Shown: piece after piece, positions 9,269 through 21,300 of the stretch
How positions within the stretch are numbered: position 1 is the first letter of the stretch
How the letters are laid out: every line of letters starts with the position of its first letter
DNA from: Ochotona curzoniae
Taxonomy: Eukaryota > Chordata > Mammalia > Lagomorpha > Ochotonidae
Reading direction: 5' to 3'
Assembly: GCF_017591425.1 (NCBI RefSeq)
Contig: NW_024466307.1
Location: 4,231,001-4,295,000, forward strand
DNA length: 64,000 nt
The notes under the pieces: model-generated
What the model was told of the DNA's origin: nothing
Databases searched by the model: none
Seen by the model: only the letters and a program-made list of their open reading frames with translations
Translations under genes and position numbers: made by a program

Positions 9269-10511
9269 TGTTGGATTAATGGTGCATACATTTTTATAAG
9301 CTAACAGGAAATGTATAATGAAAACACAACAATGGAAATAAAAATATATATAGCAGATTATCTGTAAGTAGATCATCTGCCTAATAGTGAGATTTTGAAG
9401 CACTTCTTGTTACCCATAAGCAAAAAGAGTTTTAGGTGTTCTGTTCAACATTTATGCCGCATAACGTCCCAGCTTTCTTAGAGACCAAGTCATACCTTTC
9501 ATTAAGTATATTTGATTGAAATTTTAGAAGAAAGACATACAGAGAGCCTTTTCTATTTGTTTTCCTCCTCAGTGAATTATCACTGTTTTGAGGATGACTC
9601 CTAATATCACTATGAATATAAAAAAGTATTTGCAAAGTCTGGCTGGAAGGAGTTATATTCCTGTTAGACAAACAAGCACCATTTGGAGGGCGTGCCAAGA
9701 TCATAACCCCTTTGACATCATATTTATGGAAATGCAGCTGAATTTGCAGGAGGCCATCTGATCTCTCTGCGCATTGACAATAGAGTCACAGGGAATCTAA
9801 GGTTCTCATCATGACGCAGGTGACCTTGGCCTCTTATTTAATCTTGCAGAAGATCAGATTCTTGGCATATTAAGTAAGATGATATAGAAAGGACACAAAA
9901 AAAGATTAGCATGCAATCCCAAATGATCTGTGATTTGTACAAGGAATCATTGCTTTTAGAGTAAGCAATAATGAAAATTTTGTCACTGAGTTTACTCTGT
10001 CGAGTGTTGGAAGAGGATGTAGCAACAGTCTCTGCAAAGTCACACACTAGCTCCTGTTTTGAGATAACACGGTTTTGGTTAAACTGATGAAAGGTCTGTG
10101 TTGTTTAACTATCTGCAGTTTAGTCCCACACGGATAACATGCTACATTGCCGCTGTGATTTGGAAAACCTGGGCGTCCTTTCGAAGCTTCGTGTTAAGAC
10201 TGCAAGGAAAATAATATGTCAATATGACTCACTCACCATGTGTGAACATTTTATTTTGGTGATACTTTTGGGTCTTCTTATGAACTTGAGGGGAAAAAAA
10301 AAAGATATGTAGTTGAGGTTTGAGACATTTTAGAAATCATCACTTCAAATTGAAAAGGAATCGTATTTTTTATCTAGGGCAGAGATGATTCAAATTTTGC
10401 CAGACTCTTAAACTCTGGGGGATGATGTTGATGCTCTCATTCCACCACAGTTCATCAATACAGGGTATGCAGCAAAGCCAACTGCCTGCCCGACCTCTGC
10501 ATGAAGAACTC
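9269..10511. other. Unique sequence, no gene seen
   Basis: AT-rich DNA without a recognised repeat. Open frames of 69 and 90 codons on the minus strand show no domain, signal peptide or Kozak context that would support a gene. Confidence 0.4.
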
Positions 10512-10733
10512 ATCCCCAACACTGTCCTCCATCAACCACACAGGGCTCATCCCCCACGCTGTCCTCCATCAACCGCACAGGGCTCATCCCCCACGCTGTC
10601 CTCCATCAACCGCACAGGGCTCATCCCCAATGCTGTCCTCCATCAACCACACAGGGCTCATCCCCCACGCTGTCCTCCATCAACCGCGCCAGGCTCATCC
10701 CCCACGCTGTCCTCCATCAACCGCACAGGGCTC
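10512..10733 (+). repeat. 37-bp minisatellite, six copies
   Basis: Six tandem copies of a 37-bp unit start at GTCCTCC positions 10524, 10561, 10598, 10635, 10672 and 10709, each exactly 37 bases apart. A unit reads GTCCTCCATCAACCGCACAG then GGCTCATCCCCCACGCT. Copies differ by a few substitutions (CGCACA/CACACA, CACG/AATG). Because 37 is not a multiple of three, one frame cycles through all three readings of the unit, and none contains a stop. Confidence 0.97.
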
Positions 10734-11649
10734 CCAGGGGAGGTCCGTGATCACTGTCAAACTGTGCCAAGATTTTCTTTACAAAAAAAAACTTTTCAGC
10801 TAGAGCTTCTGCAATCAGCGTGCAGTTTGGAAATCAATGTTCAGATATCTTTCCACCCCAACATGCTTAACAGTAACTTGATGATATTTTCTTAGTGACA
10901 CAAAATTTTAATAACGTTGCTTCACAGCTTGAATCTGCTCCAGGAGCACCCAAAGAAGCAAGCACATTATTGAGATAATGCCAGAACAGGCTGATTCACT
11001 CAGTGACTCAGTCAGCATGCTTTTTCATGGAGAGCCTAATCTCACAGAGTGGGGAAAATGTTGCCCATCTTTGAGAAACTTTGCACTTTTATTCAGGAAT
11101 TTGTCATCTAGGGACTGTTGAAAACAATAATTTTTAAATCCAAGCCCATAATAAAAATTTCCTAGTTTTTCTTTGATTTCATACCTGCTCATTCACTCCT
11201 AAGGCCTTATTATTCACAGCACTTTTTTCTTCTATGACCTTAGTCAGTTCATTAACCCATTTTAACTTCAGTTGTTTCATTTGCAAGGCAGAAACATTAA
11301 CACTTAAGAATTTTTCAGAGAAAGAAATAAAATGATTGCAAAACTACTGTTTGCTAGTGAGAAAGAACTAATGAACATTAGCAATCAGAATAATAATTGC
11401 AGTTATCTGGATAATAGCAATCACAAAATAAAATTACAATAGCAATTTGAAGCTGGTTGTCCATAACTGAACTTGAAGATAATGCTAGCATTTCTGAATT
11501 GAGACTGTGCATAATTAAAGCTATAGAGCAACAAAATTTGGGGGTTATATGATATATATGAATCCCAGGACTGCAAATTACTCATTTGACAACATGCTAA
11601 GCAACTTACATGCTAGCAACTGGAATTCTAACTCTTTCCTGAATTCCAG
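10734..11649. other. Unique sequence, no gene seen
   Basis: Nothing recognisable is seen apart from short A/T runs. Confidence 0.35.
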
Positions 11650-11775
11650 TAATAATTGACATTTATTATGCACAGAAAAGTGGTGATATCATGTCATTTT
11701 ATTTTCATAACAATCTTATGCCATAGACACATAATTGCTACTATTTATTTTCCTGTGTATAAGAAATCTGTGCTG
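11650..11775 (+). repeat. MIR fragment
   Basis: TTGACATTTATTATGCACAG, TTATTTTCATAACAATCTTA and ATAGACACATAATTGCTACT track the MIR core region (atttactgagtgcttactatgtgc, ctcacaacaaccctatg, aggtactatt). It is an ancient copy without a clear end. Confidence 0.5.
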
Positions 11776-12739
11776 TCTCTGCTCAAGTGGCAGATCCTAC
11801 GCGTGAGTCTAGGCTCAAATGTATACCCTCTGAGTTTGCACACATGTTTCTGATTTAAGTATATTGACTATCTTGAGTTAAGTAATGTATGTAAGAGGCA
11901 GTCATTTTTATATAGTTTCATTCCTGTTTTTAGTCACCTTCTTTAGGTTTTCAAACGGATAGATTCTAGCTTGAATCTATGTTTGAATTTACCAGTATAA
12001 TTTATAATTTCACACTTAATAGATAACAGACATATCATTTAATAAAAAGAGTCAAGAGAAATGGACAGAACATCCACTGGCCAAGAGCTACCTAGAACTC
12101 TAAGGTTTTTTCTTCACTAGGGATAAGCATATATGCAGAGTTTACATGCCAGCTATTTCTCATCCAATCTTTTGCAAACATTAAAAAAATGGCAATGTAG
12201 TGTTTTTGATTAGGTTGTAGGGAAAATATTTTTCATACATTGCTTGTAGAAACTTAAATTTGTATAGCTGTATTGAAGACATACAATACATATCAAAATT
12301 ACAGACCCATGCTCTGATTTCATAGTTTTAAAAAAAACTTTTCAAAACGATGCTTACATACTTGAGAAGGATGCATACCTATGTGGATTACCGATTTGGG
12401 TGGAAAGAAATAAGGATTAGAGGAAAGTGGATAAGATCATTGTCTCCAAATTTTCTTTTTCTTCTTCCTGTATCTGGGGGAAGGAGAAAGAAAAGGGGAG
12501 AAGCCACACCCACCATCCCAACTGCCTCAGTATCTGAAGATGGGGAATGGCCAATGATGTCATCGCAGGGTCCTTGCTGTAGAACATGCTTTCAGGGTTC
12601 TACTCATGCGGTTTCAATAATTCTGAAATGTTGTCTATCTCCCTGATCCAGAATGAGGAAATCCTTCCAAAGTAGATTGGCCAATATACTCCACCTTAGA
12701 GTCTTCATTTGCTCAGATATTTGTTGTCAGCACTGAGCT
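11776..12739. other. Unique sequence, no gene seen
   Basis: AT-rich DNA. A 98-codon plus-strand frame (12350-12646) includes a basic patch but no recognisable domain, so it is not called. Confidence 0.35.
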
Positions 12740-13375
12740 GGGGTGGTTAAGCAATTTGTTCTGCCTTCAATCCTATGCTATGCTACCAGATGTCCTTTGA
12801 AGGTCCCAGTGGACTGACATATCTTCCATGTGCATCTGGGCATGCTGTCCACTGCTCTGTCTCAGCCACTGAGGAGGCCCCGTTCTGACACATGCACTCC
12901 ACAAACAAACCACACATCTCACAACTTTCCCCATGACTGGAGTTCTGAGGCCAGTAGTCCAGCTGGGGCTGAGGAGCTGATCCCCAAAGAAACCACATTT
13001 GATGCAATTCCAGACCTGACTCTTGCATGTGCTTGCCAGTACATCACCCACATGCGTCTACACACACATTGGTGGTTGTAGTCACTTGGTCAATTCTGTC
13101 CAGCCTCAGCTCCCATGCAAGCCAGTGGGTGTTGTGGGTGCTGTGGTCCAGTCCAACTCTGCCTATCTTACACTCGGCTCTCACACCAGCAGGAACTGCA
13201 GCCTAGTCGGAGGGTCCCTATCATCCCCAATAAACTGGCCCCCAGCCCTGGTTCTTGTGCATGCTGATATGTGCAGCATCTGGTCCAGTCTGTCCTACAT
13301 CCCATTCAACTCTTACATATAACTATGGTAACTGGAGCCTAGTTTAATCCAACCAATCCAATGTTGCTGTGGTGC
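12740..13375 (+). repeat. Degenerate internal repeats, family unresolved
   Basis: Similar phrases recur in the same order. GGTCCAGTCCAACTCTGCC...CTGCAGCCTAGT appears near 13147-13207, and GGTCCAGTCTGTCC...CTGGAGCCTAGT near 13281-13343. A related GGTCAATTCTGTCCAGCC lies near 13089. TCTTGCATGTGC (13020) is echoed by TCTTGTGCATGC (13252). The block is GC-richer than its surroundings, with two overlapping open frames that look incidental. Candidates are an old tandem (satellite-like) array or the repetitive 5' region of a LINE-1. Confidence 0.4.
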
Positions 13376-13744
13376 AAAAGAATGAAAATGTAAGATGCCT
13401 TGGTTTTTCCATGGTTAGTCATTAGTGAGCTAAAGTTTCTAACATGGTAGATTTTTGTTTGTTTGCTTGTTTGTTTTAGCTGTATTTTAATTCCTATAAC
13501 ATTAAAGAGTGTGCATAGCTTTCAAGGCATTCAGAATCTCACATAGAGCAAATACTGATTTGGTAATTTTGATGGTAGCATACAATAAAAGCTGTAATGT
13601 CCAGGAGGTATCTTACTCAGTGTTCCAGGATGTCCTGAAATCTCTACATTACCATTGTGAATTGTGGAGTATGGCTTGTGTACACGTGGTCTACTTAGTG
13701 GTAGCAAGTTGAGTATAGATTGCAAGCTCAATTGTCTTGAACGA

Positions 13745-14050
13745 GGACCTGAATTGTGGCACAGCGGTTTAAGCTGGTGCTTGTAATACCAGCATCCCAT
13801 ATGGGAGGGCTCCTTTGAATCTTGACTGCTCTGCTTTCCACAAAGTTTCTTGCTAATCATCTGGGAAGGCAGTAGAAGGTGGGCCCTTCTATGCACCTTG
13901 GAAACCCAGGTGGAATTATTGGCTTCTGGCTGCAAATTTGCACAGCCATCTCTGTTGCAGTCTCCTGTGGGAATGAATAAACATGTGAAACATCTGTCTC
14001 TGTCTTTCCCTCTTTCTGTTACTCTGCCTTTTAAATGTATAGATATTTTA
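13745..14050 (+). mobile_element. C-type SINE, plus strand
   Basis: ATTGTGGCACAGCGGTTTAAG (A-box region), CCAGCATCCCATATGGGAGG, GCTAATCATCTGGGAAGGCAG, CTTGGAAACCCAGGTGG and GTTACTCTGCCTTTTAAATG are the landmarks in order. It is an intermediate-age copy with a weak B box (TTTGAATCTTGAC). The 185-codon minus-strand frame across it is antisense SINE. Confidence 0.85.
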
Positions 14051-14954
14051 CAAAATGCAAGTATCATCTTGAGGCAGTCTGGGCTCACAAACAGGCCAGC
14101 AACTCCATCCTGCAGCTCCTTGGCAGCATGTAGATGACAGAAGCCTCTAGAGCGAGATCACAAGATCTAGGGTTTGTAAAACAAACAAACAAAAACAAGA
14201 AAGTGATTGTCTCTGGCCTTCACAGTAACTATTGCACAACCACTGTCTTTGTTCCCCAGAGAAATTGTGGAAAAAACATCCCAATTTCCTTGGCTGTGAG
14301 ACTTCACTGGCTTGGTCTACATTTCTATCAATCCTTCCAACCGTTTGGAGCTTCTATTCTGTTGCTTAAATATAACTTCACTTGGCTCTCACCACTGTGC
14401 CTGGTTTCATCAATGACAAGGGGACACCAACTCTAACTCATCTCGTAACTCCTCCTGCAAGAGTTGATAATTCTAGTCAGCTAGAAGGCATTGTGAATTA
14501 ACCATGAGCATTAAAAGGGTCAATGGTGTGTTGCACAGTAACAGAGATGCAACTGGCAAGGAAAAATTACAGAGAAAAATGAAAAAAGAAACATGAAAAG
14601 TATTCTCCAAAATTTTTGATTATGCATCTTTTTCCATTAAAATGTTATGATGTAAGTTGTTATTCTTTATGTGAGAAATCATTTATTCCCCAGTGACTTA
14701 AGGGAGTTAAAGATTTAGCTCTTGACTTGCTAAACTGTAAAAGCTCTCGCTAAAGTGGAACCCACTCCTTATGAATAAAGTCTATTTCCTCTCTTAAGAT
14801 GGAAAAAAATATCTCTCATATGCCTTTTAAACATTGCAAAATTGATTTTTTTTTTTGTATTTCAGGGTTACTGTGTATATTTTAGGATTCTACAGCTTCA
14901 GAAACTTAAACTGTCTTCTCTATTAAAAAAATATCCTGGAGAATTTGATGCGCT
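14051..14954. other. Unique sequence, no gene seen
   Basis: No recognised repeat or gene. Homopolymer A and T runs occur at 14580 and 14848. Confidence 0.35.
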
Positions 14955-15260
14955 GTTGCTAGGGTTTGAATGTGTCCTTAAAAAGCTCTTGTACCATAAA
15001 CTTCCTAAGTTCACATGTCAGTGTGCATCCAGGTGGGACCCTCACTGGGACAGATGAATTCACCAGGTGCTAATGCCTCAGTAAGAAGAGCCCCAAGCTA
15101 GCCGACGTTACTGAATTTCACCATGGGATATCCTCCTCCGCCATGTCGTTGGACTTGCAAGTTTCCAGTACTGTGAACTCACTATACTCCTATTCTTCAC
15201 AGATCACTCTGTCTCAAGAGTTTTGTCTAAGCCACACAAAACAAGCAATGACAGGTGCTT
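14955..15260 (+). repeat. ERVL-MaLR LTR-like remnant
   Basis: TTGCTAGGGTTTGAATGTGT, CAGGTGCTAATGCCTCAGTA, CCGCCATGTCGTTGGAC and CTGTGAACTCACTATAC are landmarks of the MST/MLT type LTR (ggtttgaatgtgtc, gccatgtgagga, aactgtgag). It is strongly diverged. Confidence 0.45.
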
Positions 15261-15703
15261 TAATGTCAATGACACTCCTCTAGGCCATGAGATTTTTGCC
15301 AAAGAGTATTTTTGACTAAGTGGCTTTCAAACATAGGTTTCAAAAATACAGAAACCCACAGAACTGTGAATCCTTTATTTTCTGAAGATGTTGGAGAGGC
15401 TCTCTATAGCATACCACTTTGTTTTAAAATAATGATAGTTTAAACCCAGAATAGCCTGGTTTTCCATGGCCTGATATTTGAAAGTGCAAGTGAATGTGGG
15501 TCAGGGTGGATAAGCGAGGTCTTCCTCGCTCTATAGAATAGTACCCTGTGACCTTCAGCCAAACCATTCTCCCTCCACTCACAGTTCTCAAGAGTTGCTG
15601 TACGGTAATCTTAGAACTGTACCTGAGAAATCTGTCCTCTTCATATCAGTAAACATTTTAAAAATGTTGCTAGCATGTCCCCCCAAGCTGTTTAAGAATA
15701 CTC

Positions 15704-16034
15704 TGGGGGCCAGTGTGGTGGAGTAGTAGGCTAACCCTTTGTTTATGGCACCGAAATCCCAAATGGGTGCGGGTCTGTCCTTGCTGCTCCACTTCTGACC
15801 CAGATCCCTACTAATGGCCTGGGAAAGTAGTGGCAAATGGCTCAAGGCCTAGCGAACTTGCAACCACATGGGAGATCCAGAAGCTCCTGGTTCCCAGCTT
15901 CAGACTGGCCCAGTTTGACTGTGGCATCCATTTTGGGCAGGAAGCAGCAAATGAAAGATCTCTCCATGTCTCCCACTCTTGCTCTGTGATTCTGATGTTC
16001 AAGTAAAATAAATCAATAAATACTTAAAAAAATA
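15704..16034 (+). mobile_element. C-type SINE, plus strand
   Basis: GGGCCAGTGTGGTGGAGTAG, AAATCCCAAATGGGTGCGGG, GGCCTGGGAAAGTAGTGG, GGGAGATCCAGAAGCTCCTG, then an AAATAAATCAATAAAT tail ending in A7. Flanking AATACTCTG (about 15695) and AATATTCTG (about 16031) look like a target duplication with one change. This is a full-length copy of intermediate age. Confidence 0.88.
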
Positions 16035-16389
16035 TTCTGCCACTTCACTACATCCATCTGCTTTCCTACTGTCTCTTAACATGGCATCAGATCTGGCATT
16101 TAAAGCTGCATTTGAGCTTGAGTTTTACATGGTTGTCCTTAACTGGGGAATATGATTTCAGATGTGGCAAAAAAAAGAGCAACTGTAGATGACACTTGGG
16201 TTGCCAAATCTCGAGCGAGGGAACTCCCTCAAACAGATCAGGTCTTGCTCCACCCTGCTTAGGGAAGGTAGCACCTTGAGTTGGGAAGTTGTTGTCTAGG
16301 GAGAGTGAAACTTTGTCCCTATCTCATCTAGAGGTTCGAATGTCCTTCAGGGCTTTACACAGGGTGACATACGGCCCTTGATGTATGTG

Positions 16390-16478
16390 AAGAGGTGTTC
16401 AAAAAGTTCATGGAATACGCATGCATTTCAATTTTTGCACAATGCATACTTTTGCTTTAATTTCACTTGCCATATCTA
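16390..16478. repeat. Mariner-like short repeat fragment (tentative)
   Basis: TGTTCAAAAAGTTCATGGAA followed by ATGCATTTCAATTTTTGCAC resembles a short interspersed repeat common in lagomorph and other mammalian genomes whose ends carry CAAAAAGTTCATGGAA. I believe it is a mariner-derived palindromic element, but only one end is clearly visible here. Confidence 0.35.
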
Positions 16479-19400
16479 GGAGGATCTCAGCTAGTGCAAC
16501 TGGAAGTCAATTCTATCAATAATACTCTGTCTCTGAGGACAGCTTCTAAACTCTTGGGAACTAATTTAGAATGAAGCTAACACATTTTCCCTTGCTGCCT
16601 ATCTGTAAGTGTGAAACCACTTCACATAACCACTTTGTGCGTATGCTCGATGTTTCTGGACACGAACGGGTAACCAGTCTAAAACAGCAGCTCAGGATGC
16701 AGTGGGCATGCACCGGAGGACTGGTGTTTCTGGTGCTTGCTATTCTTTTGGCAGGGGGAGTCTTTTGGGGAGACAAGCAATTAAGGAAAATGCTTTGTGC
16801 ATTCTCAATAGGTGTGTACAGAGTAAGACGAGTCCAGGAAATTCTTGGAAGTCTTCCACATGTCAAATCTTGGGGAAATCAAAATTCACTGCACCATTCA
16901 CACACCAGTCTGCTGCTTTTGTGCTAATTGTTCTAGTGCTGCCAGTAAGTGCAGCTGCTCCTTCCCCAGGGCCGAGTGCGCTGTCCAGGGAACCTGCTTG
17001 AGCAGATGACGACTTGAATTCTCTCCGAGCAAGGAGCTTCTTTGCATCAAACCAAAGCAATGAAAGCTGATTTCCAGAGGTGACAGCAGTAAGGGTGCTG
17101 CACCAGGGACTGCTCAGCAGAAGTGCCAGTTTCCTTCAACATGCTCAGTGTGCGTTTCAGGCCAGCAGAGAAGGGATTCCTGCTCTAGGAATCCGATGAG
17201 CTGTGTTGCTTTTCCAAATGATGTGGCTGTGTGCTGATAAAGTCTCATAGCTGAAAGTCATTTCTACTTAGCTCTTCCGTGTGAGCCAAGAGAATTGTCC
17301 CTTTGGTCTGAGAGGAAGCTGTGCATTGTGTCATGTTGAAGAACAGTTGAAATGAGTTAGAACACTTTGCCAAAGCTAAATTACGGGTTCAGGATTCATC
17401 CTTGCCATGTGGAACTGTGTTGTAAAACAATCTGTATTGCTACATTCCTCAATGTACGTCACTCCAGAGACTGATCTGCTCCTTCTGTTTGTGTTTTAAA
17501 ATATTGTGAGGAACATCCATCATCCTCCCTTCTGTGTGACAATCCGTAATTCATTGTTGATTTTATTCTCAAGTGTATCATCATTTGTATACATTCTATA
17601 CAGCCATAAACATAGATTGTTTCTTGACCTGTGTGTATGCATATTTATGTGCATATATATGAATATTAAGATAAGCACAAGTGAAATGTATTTAAGACAT
17701 ATCTACCATGACACAATTTTAAATACAGACTTTAAGTCAAGGTTCTCAAAACACCTGAGAAATGCATAACATCTCTTCAAACTCCTGAAGAATGAAGGAA
17801 CATCTGCTAGGTTCAGAGTACTTTTCCATTCTTTGTTAAAGAGCCGCATGAAAGGCTGAGAACCAAAGATGAAAACTGTTTGATTCTATTTGCAGGCTGG
17901 TCCTGCAGGGACCAAAGCCTTCTCCACTCACAGCAACCCAGAATCTGTCAGTTTGCACAGCCTCTGAGGGCAAGCTCCCGAGAAGCCCAGCTTCTGAAGG
18001 CTGCTGGAGTCCAAACCTCCTTGAGACAGAAGAGAGAATCTCCTCTACATTCTACTGTCGCGTGCTTTTGGCATTATTTATCTTCAGCTTCCATAATTTT
18101 GTTTCCCTTAGCTACTACAAGAGCATTTCTGCTCCTATGCAAGCCACTTGGCCTCCACCCACATAGAAATGGTAGGGTAACACGTCATGGATATTAGTGG
18201 GACTTAGACTATCCCATCTGTCATTTGCGGTTACCTTATCTACATATGATGTCATGCTTTATCATCTGTTATCTATCCATTTAGATATTTCTCATCCCCA
18301 ATGCCCTGAGAACCAATCTGTCTTGAAACAACCACCCCGAACATACAGTGGTTACATTAAGAAATAAACAAGCTATGGAAAACTGAAAGCAGTCTAAGCA
18401 TTACGATTCAGAAAAGGATGAAGAAATAAAGCAGAATTGAAAAGGCAATGAATTGATTCTTTTAGGAAAATGTGTATAATAAAATAGTCAAAATCTTAAA
18501 AATATATTGAAGAAACTAAAACAGATGATACAAACTAGAGATGTGAAGGAAAATGCCACCTGCATGTATTGCCTATATTTTTCCCCTTTGAGGATCCCCA
18601 GAGAGGAGCTGTCATTCTCTTTCCTCCCATTTATTTTAGACGTGCCATGTTTGACTGAGAAGAGATATAAGCAAACTTATCATAGTCCCAGGAGTTAGAT
18701 CTAAATATGTAACAGTCTGCTTTAAAAGAAAAAAAAAAACATGTTGTCTACATCTCTTGCTGTATTTGCAATATGAGCATTAAACATACATTTGTGGAAT
18801 GAGAAATACATCTTTAAAAAAGAAATGTGTCAGAATTCAAGGCTGCCAAACAAATTTACTTTTCATACCAAGTTGCAGTTTTTGATGTCTACGTGAGTAT
18901 TGATGAAGTCTGCGGAGAATAAAAACAGCAGAAATGAAACTCCAACTTCCTGAGCTCACATTCTTCTCTTGCACTGGTTCAATAGCCTCTCTCATATCTT
19001 TGACCCCGAAGTCTAGGTCATTCTTTACTGGGTACCATTCACCACATCCTTGAGCTTCTTTGGAACCTCATTTGCTTAGTATTCTTGAATATCTTTCGGT
19101 GGCAAGGAGTCAGAATGTGACAGGGTTGAAATCCTGGCTCCTATATTGAGAACTGAGTATTAATGAGAGAGATGACAGTACAGCATACTTATTAGAGAAA
19201 TCACTACAAGGCAAGATGGTTAAAAAAAAAAAGGCAGAAAGCAATACTGCATGGGTAGCTCTGCACATGTTGCAGGCAGAGAATTTATTTCCCTTGCATT
19301 TCAGAGTATCTTTTCAAGGAAGCGTGTAGTGAATGTCCTTGGGTTATAGAGTTTCCCTCCAGTGTAGACTGAAATGAAGTCACTAAAATGAAAACAAAAT

Positions 19401-21160
19401 CTGTCTTCAGAGCGAAAGCACTGCAGGTTGTGTTATTCTGCACCTTAAAACACTGGGATCCATGGGTTTAGATTTCCTCAGTTGTGACACTCACCAACAG
19501 TGTGACAACCATCTGGATCAGTTGATGTGATCAGTGTTATATTTGAGAGCAAAAGAACAGACGTAAATACAACACTCATATTTCTTGTTGTGTCATAGAA
19601 AAAGTCCTTCATCTTGATGTGTGTTTCATGGGCACACGTGTTAGCATGCAAAAAGGATAAAATCTGTTTCTTCATGGTTAAGTCCTCACTATAATAATCA
19701 AGGAACTCTTGTTTTCAGTTATTGTGATATCTTCATGTTAAATAAAATTGCAAAAACCATCCTATATTAGGATTGTTAAGTAAATGAGATAGATATTTTA
19801 CTATTACCTAATCCTATACTGACCATCTAATGACATCTTTACAAGTTCATGGGCATTGGGATTAAATTATTATTTTGGCACAAAAAACTTTAAATCAATG
19901 CATAGTTGTGTTTTTTTTTTTCACAATAAAAATTCTGTATGCCCGTTTTGAAGACCCATCAGATAGTTAACTCTCAATAACAATCAGCTAGTGATAACTG
20001 AAATCCCAATACAGCATGAGCCAAGAGCAGGGCTATGTGATTGGCATTAAACTTTCCTTATAAAACAATTAAAACATCTTCCCCACCTCACAACTTTTGT
20101 TGTTGGAAATTCTAAGTCCTTGGCATGTTCTCCAGGGTGACTCTGAGTCCTCTATGCATCCTAACTCAACATTCTTTGGTCAGCATCGGGAGTACTCAGT
20201 CATATAGTTTATGACTGTGAATGCAGCCGAGGGAGAACTGTTCGTGCTCCTGTGACCTCCCTTAAATCAATTTTTAATAATTAGGATTAAAAAGTCAAAC
20301 TGCAACAAAACATTCATTCACCCTTGAAAAGTGCCAGGTATACCTTGAGCTGCACATACATATTCAATATTTGATTCAAAATCACAATGTTTTTATGCCC
20401 ATCCAGGCTATAGATCCAACACAGATCATATTAGTATAAATTCTCCAATATTGTTGGCTTGCTTTTTGCATGGTAAGAGACTCTTTTCCAAATTCAAAAT
20501 CTTCCCTGGTTGTTTCTAGGAAACTCTATATAAGGGAAATTAGGGTAAGGTCTGCTCTGGTCTGCACTTCTTTGCAGAACTGCTGCACCCTGCGTGCCAC
20601 TGGCTGGTGCTGGTCAATGCTGTTCCTCTGGGGCTGACAGCTCACCCTCAGGCACAGTGACTTCTGGTTTCCAAAGCTGAGTAGATGCCAGGGCAAGTAA
20701 GGGGAAGAAGACCATTGGACAACGCTGCCTTGTACATCAGCATGTAGACGCTGAGTTAGCACTGCAGTGTGGAAACGTCAAGCTTTCCCTTAGGAGAAAG
20801 TTCACCTTCCACCCCTGCTCCCTCTGTTGTCGGTCTTCCCCGGAGTCTGGCTGACCTTGCTTTGTCACTACTTTGCTTCAGTGACACACTGACAAGGTGC
20901 AAACATTAACAGCTGTATTGCCCACATCTAAATCAGCTCCAGCAAATAGATGTAGATTTTTTAAAATACAGTAGTCTCTCAGATAAATTCTCATCTTTAT
21001 TAATTGGCTGCTATATTGGGGAAATAGAATTCCCAATTCCATTGATCCTTTCTTTAGAACCTGAAGAACGTTCCTAACATTTTAAAACATTTTTAATTTT
21101 TGTGAATCTCAAGAGAACAGATTTTATTGGCACCATTCTTAGATGATAATCATACTTCCC
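16479..21160. other. Long unique stretch, no gene supported
   Basis: Almost 4.7 kb with no confidently recognised transposon. A 118-codon plus-strand frame at 16571-16927 contains a hydrophobic run (GGLVFLVLAILLAGGVFWG), but I see no promoter, splice context or homologue for it. TATA-like CTATATAAGG occurs at 20525-20534 with nothing convincing downstream. Short A runs occur at 18730 and 19215. Some very old repeat may be hidden near 19000-19150. Confidence 0.4.
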
Positions 21161-21164
21161 TCTC

Positions 21165-21300
21165 AATCCCTTTTCTTCCTAAAAATTATTTTATTATACA
21201 GTTCCATAAGCTCTGGAATCCCCTTCCTCTCTAAGTCCACTCCCACCACTAATTTGCCCATATTATTACAGTTGTACAGTCCTTCACAAACAGTTCATCA
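21165..21300 (-). repeat. Possible LINE-1 3'-UTR piece, inverted
   Basis: TTATTATACAGTTCCATAAG, CCCATATTATTACAGTTGTA and CAGTTCATCATTCTGCA resemble the reverse complement of a lagomorph LINE-1 3' untranslated region. It abuts the plus-strand LINE-1 ORF2 fragment that follows. The assignment is from memory and tentative. Confidence 0.35.

Noticed and set aside
10512..10733. CRISPR-like array (regular short repeats)
   Set aside because: Units are contiguous with no spacers, and the sequence is mammalian. It is a minisatellite.
10422..10895. 157-codon frame with 37-residue repeats
   Set aside because: It is generated by the minisatellite. The overlapping 100-codon frame is equally open, and there is no start context or homologue.
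13531..14088. 185-codon minus-strand frame, the longest in the window
   Set aside because: Much of it is the antisense strand of the SINE at 13745-14050. The rest has no recognisable domain.
20521..20762. TATA-like CTATATAAGG followed by a 78-codon minus-strand frame
   Set aside because: The frame runs opposite to the direction implied by the TATA motif, and no other promoter elements or homologues are visible.
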